Shown here: one piece after another, positions 56,456 to 64,000 of the stretch
Layout: the number at the start of each line of letters is the position of its first letter
Numbering within the stretch: position 1 is the first letter of the stretch
Source of the DNA: DOZZ01 sp963792655
GTDB taxonomy: Bacteria > Acidobacteriota > Terriglobia > Bryobacterales > Bryobacteraceae
Direction of reading: 5' to 3'
Length of the DNA: 64,000 nucleotides
NCBI GenBank assembly: GCA_963792655.1
Contig: CAWBWU010000003.1
Coordinates: forward strand, 1,116,001-1,180,000
The notes under the pieces: model-generated
Database searches by the model: none
Seen by the model: only the letters and a program-made list of their open reading frames with translations
Told to the model about the DNA's origin: nothing
Translations under genes and position numbers: made by a program

Positions 56456-58359
56456 ATGCCCGTATCAGTGATGATGCCTTCAAAGCCAAACCTGCATTAC
56501 CGCCCTGACGTTGACGGGCTTCGAGCCGTCGCGGTGTTGGCGGTGCTCGCTTTCCATGCGGGCGGATTCCCAACGCCCGGCGGATTTGTGGGCGTGGATG
56601 TCTTCTTCGTAATCTCCGGGTATCTGATCAGTTCGTTGATCATGAAGCAGATCGCGGCAGGCACTTTTTCTATCACTTCCTTCTATGAACGGCGAATCCG
56701 GCGCATCTTGCCGGCTCTCACCGTGATGCTGGCGTTCACCTGTGTTCTTGCATACCTGTACCTGCTTCCCACAGAATTGAAAAATTTTGCGGATTCCCTT
56801 CTGGCCGCCAACTTCTCAGCTTCGAATTTCTATTTTTGGCAGCACTCGGATTATTTCGTTTCACCGCTGTCAAATCCCTTGTTACACACGTGGTCGCTCG
56901 CTGTAGAGGAGCAGTTCTACATCGTCTTTCCACTGCTGCTTTACGTGCTTTATCGCTGGTGGCCGGGCCGGGTCAAGATTGTTGTCGCTGTGCTGGCTGC
57001 GCTGTCGCTTGCAGTAAGTGGATATGGGGCTTACCACGATTCTGTGACAACGTTTTACATGCTGCCCACTCGTGCCTGGGAACTGTTGATAGGCACGTTG
57101 CTGGCAATGAAATTACTACCCGAATTGCGGACTTCAATCGGTCGCAATCTGGCATCGATAACCGGAATTCTGCTTATTGGGTGCGCAATCCTTCTATTCA
57201 CAAAGGCCACCCCCTTCCCCGGGTTGGCCGCACTGCCGCCTTGTGTCGGAGCTGCACTTATCATCTGGTCGGGCGAAAGTGGCATGTCCGTGGTGAACTC
57301 TGCGCTCAGCTTGCGACCCGTCGTTTTCATCGGGCTCATTTCGTACTCACTTTATTTGTTCCATTGGCCCATCATCGTGTTCCAAAAGATGGGCGCGTTT
57401 TTGGGCGACTTTCCTCCCGAGGCACGATTGTGATGGTCGTGATTCTTTCGTTGGCAGCGGCCATCCTCTCATGGAGATTCGTTGAACGGCCGTTTCGGCA
57501 ATCTGGCGCCAGAATGTCGCGCCGATTCATCTTCACAGCAGCCGCAGTCGCTATTTTCTCCACCGGCTGCATCGCGTTGGCCGGAATGCTGTCCAGCGGC
57601 CTTCCCGCCCGATACCCGAGTGAAGCAGTGCGGGTCGCCGGTTACCTTAAGGCCAACCCGGACTACCGAGGCGGGCTGTGCTTCATCACGTCTTGGCAAA
57701 CGTTTAAGAATTTTCAACCCTCTAAGTGCCTCAAGGGTGAAGCGGGCAGGTCAAACATCTTGTTGCTGGGCGATAGTCATGCGGCGGCATTGTGGTTCGG
57801 TCTTCAGGCCAACATGCCCCGGGCAAATGTTCTACAGGCTACCGTCGCCGGATGTCCGCCCAGCTTGGATTCTAAAGGGCAAAGTGTCTGCAGCGAGATG
57901 CATAAATTCATTTTCGAGCGCTACCTTCCGTCGCATCCGGTGCGGGAAATGTTTCTAGCAGGTCGCTGGCAGGCGCGTGACCTTCCTTCTTTAGGAAACT
58001 TGGTGAAGTGGTCAAAAGACCACGGTATTCACACCGTGGTCATTGGGCCGACGCAGGAATACGATGCACCTTTGCCGCGTCTTCTCGCTTATGCGATCGC
58101 AAAACACGACCCGGTGCTGCCGTACCGCCATCGGGTCTCTGGTTTGAAGACTCTGGACACCCGTATGAAGGCTCTCGCGCAATCCCAGTGGGACGTTCCG
58201 TATGTCTCATTGATCGACACAACCTGCAATTCGTCAAATTGCCGCGAGTTCGCAGACGACACAAAGACGGTCCCTCTGCTATTTGATGACGACCACTATA
58301 CGAATGAAGGTTCCAAATGGCTCGTGAGTGCGCTCGTCGCAAACGGCACTTTTCGGTAA
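56456..58359 (+). CDS. OafA-type acyltransferase with SGNH domain (one frame break)
   Basis: N-terminal acyltransferase-3 domain: YRPDVDGLRAVAVLAVLAFH (catalytic His), GGFVGVDVFFVISGYLIS and FYERRIRRILPAL, with ten membrane helices; HTWSLAVEEQFYIVFPLLL. A frame change near 57425 precedes WRFVERPFRQ. The C-terminal periplasmic SGNH hydrolase-like domain has LLLGDSHAAALWFGLQ and DDDHYTNEG (Ser and Asp/His of the triad). About 633 residues. It O-acetylates surface polysaccharide. ATG 56456 is the preferred start. Confidence 0.83.
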
Positions 58360-58705
58360 ACAGGCAGAGTACGCTTTGAAACTCCCAAGGCGCCCGCACG
58401 TTATGCGGCGAAGTACGCTCGGGTTGGAATCAACAAAAGCGGTCGGAGCGCGGGATAAATTGGCAGCGATATCTCACAAAATATCAATATCCCTATAAAA
58501 TAATGCTATGGCAGTATAAACGTTTTATTTTCCATCTCCACCATTCAAAGCACCAAATACCGTCTATGGCTCACTTTGGAGTCTTGCAGGGCTGATTAGC
58601 TTTGATTTGTAAACTTATATCTATCAAGTTTGTCGCCACCTGTAATCCAAATTAAATGCAATTTTTTGCTTTACATTTGAAATTGTGCGATACGATACAT
58701 TTCAA
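58360..58705. other. AT-rich intergenic region
   Basis: About 325 bases clearly richer in A and T than the rest of the window, with TATAAAATAATGC and several short A/T tracts. No ORF, hairpin or RNA gene recognised. It precedes the degraded dockerin-protein copy and may hold its promoter. Confidence 0.5.
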
Positions 58706-61021
58706 ATGCTCTCAGTCCTGCGTCCCCTGCGGCTACTTTCCGCGCACCTGTCACCGTTGCTGCTAGCTGCAGTCACATTAGTTTCTTGGACCACCTCTTC
58801 CGCAGCGTCGGCACCCGCCGATGTAATGACGTATCAGAACGTCTCCGGGAAGGCACAGACTAACGTACCGATGCAGTTTGGCCGGGTATTCATTCAGGGC
58901 GAGATCCTGAATTATCCGCAGGTCATCGTTAACTCTGTCGCGCTGCCGACTCAGGCAAACGTTGAAAGCCGTTGGCCGGACGGATCGGTGAAACACGCGA
59001 TCATCTCTTTTGTGATGGTCAGCGTAGCGGCCGGAAATACATCGTCATTCACCTTTCAAAACCAGCTAAATTGCAACTGCGGGCCTGGTGCGCGTCTCGG
59101 TCAGACCGCCATGCTTGGAGCGAATTTCGATTTCGACGCCCAGATTATTGCGGCGGGGGCGACGGCGTCCGCCCGTGCCGAACTAACGAACTGGGATGGC
59201 AGCACTACGGGGCCTAACGGACCAGTACAGTACTGGGCAGACGGCTCGATATCCACCACCGTGATTCTGGCCGACCATTCTGCGGCCGCGAGCTATGACA
59301 TCGCGATCAACGGCTTCAACTCCCTTCGGCCGATTTTCATTTGCACATTCTGGCCCGGGATCAATAAAGTGCGCGTGAGATTCGTGCTTGGAGAATTCGA
59401 ACACGACGAGCTTGCAGGATTTGAACTACGCCGTTTCGTTGACAACGGGCAGCAGTTCGCCGTGAAGCCGTCTATAGCAACCCCAGCGTGCCACACACCG
59501 CGGCTAGCCGTTGGACAAAAGTTGCCTGGATCGGCGGTATGCCAGACGACAGATACACGTTGAAACACAATGTTGCATACCTCGCCGCCAGCGCCGCAAT
59601 GCCAAATTACGACACGAGAAAAGTTGTTTCCTACGACCCAAGTGACGTCCGATTACACGCAATGGAATGGGACGCCGAAAGACATTTACCAAAGAGGTTT
59701 TTGGCAGCCGGCAATGGGAACGGCCGGCGGCAGGCCGGATATCGGGCCCTTTCCTGACTGGGTGGTGCGCTGGCTTTACACAGGGGATTACGCGAGAACG
59801 GCAGATTTCACTCGGCAACGCGGACTTGGCGCCCTCGTGGCCAGTTCAGATCGAGAAGGAGCCTCGGGGAAGACATTCGACAAAGCTCGCAACGTGGACG
59901 CCATGGGGCGAGTCCTGTCCATCAGCGCGCGTCCTTCGGTGGACTTCAGCCAAGGATGGCGACAACCGTCCGCGACGACAAACGACAAAATCAACCCTGT
60001 TGGCCCGGTCACCTGCTTTAACTGCGGCGTCTGGAAATGGGACTCCGCGCACTTACCTGATGCTTTCTTTGTCCCTTATCTTTTAACGGGAGACTTCTTT
60101 TACTCTAGAACAATCGTGGTTCTGGGCGAGCTTTTCGGCTGCTTATCCTGTGGCAAGCTCCGCTGTGAACTATGGACGTGGCGCTTCGCTCGACAGCGGC
60201 GCAATTTACATGGGTCAAGAGCGCGCTGAAGCATGGGGGTTGCGAGAACGGGCCGAAACCGCCTGGATCAGCCCGGATGGCCTGCCTGAAACGGTGCTAT
60301 TGAACAATTGGATGGACGATATTCATAGCGATCTGGGATGGCGTGCACAACCTAACCGCGAGCCAATACAGTGGGACTGCAAATTGGCGATGGGGCCGCA
60401 CGGTGCGAGCGTCGCACCCATACGAAACTGACCCCGCCACAGGTGCACCACCGCCTTTAAACCAATGGTGGCGAGGAATGCACGTTTGCGGGCGCTTCAC
60501 AAGCCGGTTACGGGGTAGATCCCTCCCAGTGTGGGGTGGCGATGAGCAGCTTCGAGACAGCTTATCTGACGTATGCCCTTGGACGCGCCAAGGAGCTGGG
60601 GTATGCGACCGATGGACTGCTCGCCAATATGATGGCGCCCTGGTACGTGTCATCTGTTCACCGACCCAACGTCTAATCCTTACCTGATCCAGGCAGGCCG
60701 GACGTGCACAGTGTCGCTGATTACAGGCCAATACGACGGGTCAATGGCGGAACTGATGACCAGCTTACTATCCGACGGTGGCGGCGGCGAACGCGAATGG
60801 AGCGACATCTTGGGCCGGAATAACGACCCTGCCCTTGATTGATCCGTAAATGGCTACGAGTTCCTCGGGTTCCGTAGCGGTCGTCCTATATTGCGGAATA
60901 TCCGGGAGGTTCGTCCGCATGGAATTGGGCGCAGTCCAAAATAGAGTCCTCTACGCTGCTGAACAACAATCCGAAGCTCGCAATTCTACCGCGCGGAGTC
61001 GTGGTCTCCAACCCGCGTTAA
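58706..61021 (+). pseudogene. Paralogue of the dockerin protein, lacking the dockerin; many frame breaks
   Basis: Starts at ATG 58706 with a signal peptide (LLAAVTLVSWTTSSAASAPA), then closely follows the protein at 52302-54763: MTYQNVSGKAQTNVPMQFGR, ESRWPDGSVKHAIISF, NCNCGPG, CFNCGVWKWDSAHLPDAFF. Frame changes are seen near 59370, 59465, 59640, 59795, 59855, 60105, 60320 and several later sites; at least two look like a single inserted T. The last piece LLNNNPKLAILPRGVVVSN stops at 61019-61021, just where the other copy begins its dockerin. Break density is far higher than elsewhere, so real decay is plausible, though part may be sequence error. Confidence 0.7.
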
Positions 61022-61562
61022 ATCGTTACGGGTCCCGCGATCAAGAGAGGTGAAGCGCTTGCAAAGGCACTTCGCCTCTTTCTTTTCGCCGCACCCTCCA
61101 TGCTGCTCTGTCCTGACATCTTGGTTTACAGAACTCACGTCGACACGCAAACCAGACTCGCACTGGCAGGGGAGATCAGGACGGTCGCGCTCGTCCAGAC
61201 CTCATAACCGGCCTGGTATCAGCAAAACCCTCTGCCGGCCGCTAAACCGTCCGTTACACTGTCCCCGGCATGCGAAATTGCCGGTTTTCGGAAGACCGGC
61301 ACGGATGAAACGGAGTGCGGCCCCTGCCCTTCGGGTTCGCGCGATTTGCAAATCTGAAAGCATAACGAACCCAAGGAACATTGCAAACACAGCTACTTAC
61401 CCCACCCCGAACCCAAGCCGGCACAAACGAACCCAAGCGCCGCTCGAACAGCTACCTGCCTTTTCGTTCACCGAGGCGTCTCGAGAATTGGCGTTCCCGG
61501 GCCTCCGACGCGCCGCAACGCGCTTTACCCTCCCTGATATCTTTGGTGGGGAGAACCTATCT
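61022..61562. other. Intergenic region with a degenerate osmC-like fragment
   Basis: 540 bases without a convincing gene. A short stretch around 61143-61180 reads TRKPDSHWQGRSG and matches the first codons of the OsmC gene (TRTADAHWQGD), so it may be a decayed partial duplication. A hairpin GCCGGT/ACCGGC lies at 61280-61300. The rest shows no recognisable element. Confidence 0.45.
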
Positions 61563-61988
61563 ATGACACGCACAGCGGACGCGCACTGGCAGGGAGATAT
61601 CAAGAGCGGCGCAGGGTCGATTTCGACGCAGACCCACACGCTCGCCAACACGCCCTATTCGTTCCACAGCCGGTTTGAAGATGGCAAAGGCACCAATCCG
61701 GAAGAGTTGCTGGCCGCGGCGCATGCGGGTTGCTTCACGATGGCGCTTTCGCTGCAGCTGACCGAGGCCGGATTGAAGGCCGAGAGTCTGGACACGCGCT
61801 GCTCGATCACGCTCGACAAGAAAGACGGCGGGTTTGCGATTACCGAGAGCCGCCTGGAACTGAAGGCGCGGATCCCGGGCGCGACGAAGGAAGCTTTCGA
61901 GAAAGCCGCGAATGCCGCCAAGGCCGGCTGCCCGGTTTCAAAACTCTACAACACGAACATCACGCTCCACATGGAACTGCTGCCGTAA
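61563..61988 (+). CDS. OsmC family hydroperoxide reductase
   Basis: 141 residues from ATG 61563 (MTRTADAHWQGDIKSGAGS); the longer in-frame ORF upstream is not supported. Both redox cysteines are present: AHAGCFTMALS and AKAGCPVSKLY. Typical OsmC length. It reduces organic hydroperoxides using the vicinal thiols. Followed by the YfhO-like gene 4 bp later. Confidence 0.9.
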   Translation: MTRTADAHWQGDIKSGAGSISTQTHTLANTPYSFHSRFEDGKGTNPEELLAAAHAGCFTMALSLQLTEAGLKAESLDTRCSITLDKKDGGFAITESRLELKARIPGATKEAFEKAANAAKAGCPVSKLYNTNITLHMELLP

Positions 61989-61991
61989 TCG

Positions 61992-64000
61992 ATGCAGGGT
62001 TATGCCGGCCGCCTGCGCGCGGCTTGGGGCAAGCGTCCGGGAGTGCAGGCGGCGTGCTGCGCGCTGTTTCTCTTTGCGCTGAATGCGTTTCTCTGCCACG
62101 AGCTGTTTGGCCGGGAATTCACGGCGCGCATGGAGTCGATCGAAAGCTCGTACATGTCGATCAGCCGGTGGGCCATGAACCACTGGGGAGACTTGAACTG
62201 GTTCCCCGAGTGGTTCGACGGCATGCCGTTCGATCGCGTGTATCAGCCGGGCTTTCACCTGACGGTGGCGGCGATCGGAACGGCGCTTGGCTGGACAGCG
62301 CAACATGCGTACCACTTCTTCACCGCCTTTGAATATTCGCTCGGGCCGGTGACGTTGTTCTGGCTGTGCTGGCGCGCGACCGGTTGGCTCGGCGCGTCGT
62401 TTACAGCAGGCCTGTTCTACTCGCTGATTTCGCCGGCAAGCATTCTGGTGAAGGTCATCCGCTACGACACGGCGAGCCTGATCACCGCGCGCCGCTTTAT
62501 CGTGCTGGTGCGCTATGGCGAGGGGCCGCACACCACCGCGCTGATGCTAATCCCGCTGGTCTTGCTGGCGTTGCACTATGCCGTTACGGAGCGCCGCTGG
62601 TGGGGAGATTGCGCTGGCGCCGGTTGCGCTCGCCGCACTGGTGTTGACCAACTGGCCGGGAACCATGGGCTTGTGCATGGGCATTCTGGCGTACGTCGTG
62701 TCGCGGCTGGGAAGCGAACGGCCCATTCACTGGCCGACCATGATCGGCGTGGCGGGCATCGCGTATCTGCTGGCGTGCCGGTGGATTCCGCCGTCGATCA
62801 TTGCGGCGGTCCAGTTGAACGCGCGCCAGTCGGACGCGACGGTGATGGGTCAGGCGCAACTGTACGCGTGGCTGGGCGTGCTGGCCGGACTTTTCGTGCT
62901 GCACCACGTGCTGCAGCACTGGGAAGCTCCGCGCTGGCTGCGCTTTTTTCTCTACTACGCGTTGATCACCGGCGTGGTCTCGATCTGCCACGACTGGTTC
63001 GGGTGGCGTTTGATTCCGCAACCCAACCGGTTTCAGATCGAGTTCGAGATGGCGGCCTGTGGTCTGGCGGCTTTGTGCCTGAAGCTGGTGTACGACCGGT
63101 CGCCGCGTTTGCTGCGCTACCCGGGATCGCGATCATTGCCGATCGTATGCGTGGTGCAGGCCGTGAAGTTTCGAAAGTTCGCGAAGGTGCAGACCCAGGC
63201 GATCGATATCACGCGCACCGATGAATACAAGATGGCCAGGTGGTTCGACGCGAACATGGGCGGGCGGCGGGTCTTTGCGCCAGGCAACACCTCGCTGTGG
63301 ATGAATATGTTCACCGAGACGCCGCAGGTGGCCGGGTGCTGCGATCAAGGCATGCCGTCGAACGAGTATCGCGTGTCGACGTACGCGATTTACACAGGGC
63401 AGAACGCGGGGGCGCGCGAGGCGGAAATTTCCGAATGGTGGCTGAAGGCCTACGGCGCGGATGCGGTTGGCGTGACCGGCCCGAAGAGCACCGAAGTCTA
63501 TCATCCGTTTTGGAACCCGAAGAAATTTGAGGGCGTGCTGCCGGTGCTGTGGCGCGATGGCGACAACGTGGTTTACGACGTGGGGCGGCACGGAAAATCG
63601 CTCGCGCATGTGATTACGCGCGAGCAGGTGATCTCGCATCAGCCGGAGAACGGGCTGGTGGTTGAACCGCTGATGAGCTACGTCAACGCGATTGAGGCGC
63701 CCGATGCGCCCCGCGCCGATTTCCAGTGGCTTCCCGAACATCGCGGCCGCGTCACTGCGGATTTGCGCAAGGGGCAGTTGGTGTCCGTGCAAATCTCGTC
63801 AGACCCGGGGTGGGAAGTGACGGTGAATGGTCAAGCACGGAAACAATTTGCCGACGCGCTGAGCATGATGGTGATCGACCCGCAATGCGAAGGCCGGTGC
63901 ACGATCGATCTCAAATGGACCGGCGGGAAAGAGGCACGCGTGATGCGGGTGGCGCAGTTGGCCGGCGTGTTTTTGTGGGCCGCCTGGGCGGTGTGGAACT
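61992..64000 (+). CDS. YfhO-like polytopic membrane protein (frame break, runs off window)
   Basis: ATG 61992 (MQGYAGRLRAAWGKRPG). About a dozen membrane helices; first periplasmic loop MNHWGDLNWFPEWFDGMPFD resembles GT-C folds that use lipid-linked sugars. Frame change near 62600, then intact to the window's end with the C-terminal beta domain RKGQLVSVQISSDPGWEVTV, as in YfhO-type proteins. These are involved in glycosylation of surface polymers in the few cases studied. The 3' end is missing. Confidence 0.65.

Noticed and set aside
61050..61562. N-terminal extension of the OsmC frame
   Set aside because: It has no ribosome-binding site, Arg/Pro-rich composition and no family match; normal OsmC proteins start at ATG 61563.

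Overview
The window looks like chromosomal DNA of a soil acidobacterium of the Solibacteres/Bryobacteraceae type. Supporting this are about 60% GC, a large Ig-repeat protein ending in what I read as a Solibacter-type C-terminal domain, dockerin/cohesin modules, a PEP-CTERM/exosortase-A (XrtA) type exopolysaccharide locus, and tig-clpX-lon and engB-rho blocks. The placement is an inference. No rRNA, CRISPR array, prophage or transcription-factor gene was recognised. One tRNA is present.

Layout. 1-3.4 kb: the tail of a polysaccharide-type tyrosine autokinase, then a divergent pair of M16 zinc peptidase subunits. 3.4-7.5 kb: a three-subunit molybdenum hydroxylase resembling periplasmic PaoABC, plus a small Cys-rich protein. 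7.7-12.7 kb: a radical-SAM protein and a DUF4130-UdgX fusion (DNA repair pair), a lipoprotein, a membrane-associated protein and a glycine-zipper protein. 12.7-13.4 kb: a REP-associated tyrosine transposase (RAYT) bracketed by two long palindromes; related palindromes recur near 7.5, 22.3 and 25.1 kb. 13.4-25.1 kb: a Tat-exported Gfo/Idh oxidoreductase, tig, clpX, lon, engB, rho and an M1 aminopeptidase. 25.2-32 kb: a porin, an MscS channel, a second RAYT-type element with long inverted repeats, a glutaredoxin, a FucP-like MFS transporter and a TlpA-like thioredoxin. 32-36.5 kb: a tight minus-strand operon pfkB-type kinase / membrane glycosyltransferase / dapF / nucleotide-sugar dehydrogenase. 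36.6-58.4 kb: an exopolysaccharide/protein-sorting locus with a PEP-CTERM protein, a cohesin-plus-Ig-repeat protein, XrtA-type deacetylase, FemAB protein, glycosyltransferases, flippase, AsnB, a dockerin-bearing secreted protein, an O-antigen-ligase-like protein and an acyltransferase. 58.7-64 kb: a heavily frameshifted second copy of the dockerin protein that lacks the dockerin, an OsmC protein and a YfhO-like membrane protein running off the window.

How the genes work together. The 32-58 kb region makes nucleotide-sugar precursors, builds, flips, ligates and acylates a surface polysaccharide, and displays surface proteins. The most intriguing combination is a cohesin-like module (37.2-40.4 kb) and a dockerin module (52.3-54.8 kb) in the same locus, next to a PEP-CTERM protein; this suggests a surface assembly of matching parts. 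The second notable system is the RAYT/REP family in the first 25 kb.

Caution: roughly 30 single-frame breaks interrupt otherwise well-conserved proteins, including clpX, lon and rho, and one extra base disturbs the T-stem of the tRNA. Many are therefore probably sequencing or assembly indels rather than real mutations. Affected genes are annotated as one gene spanning the breaks.
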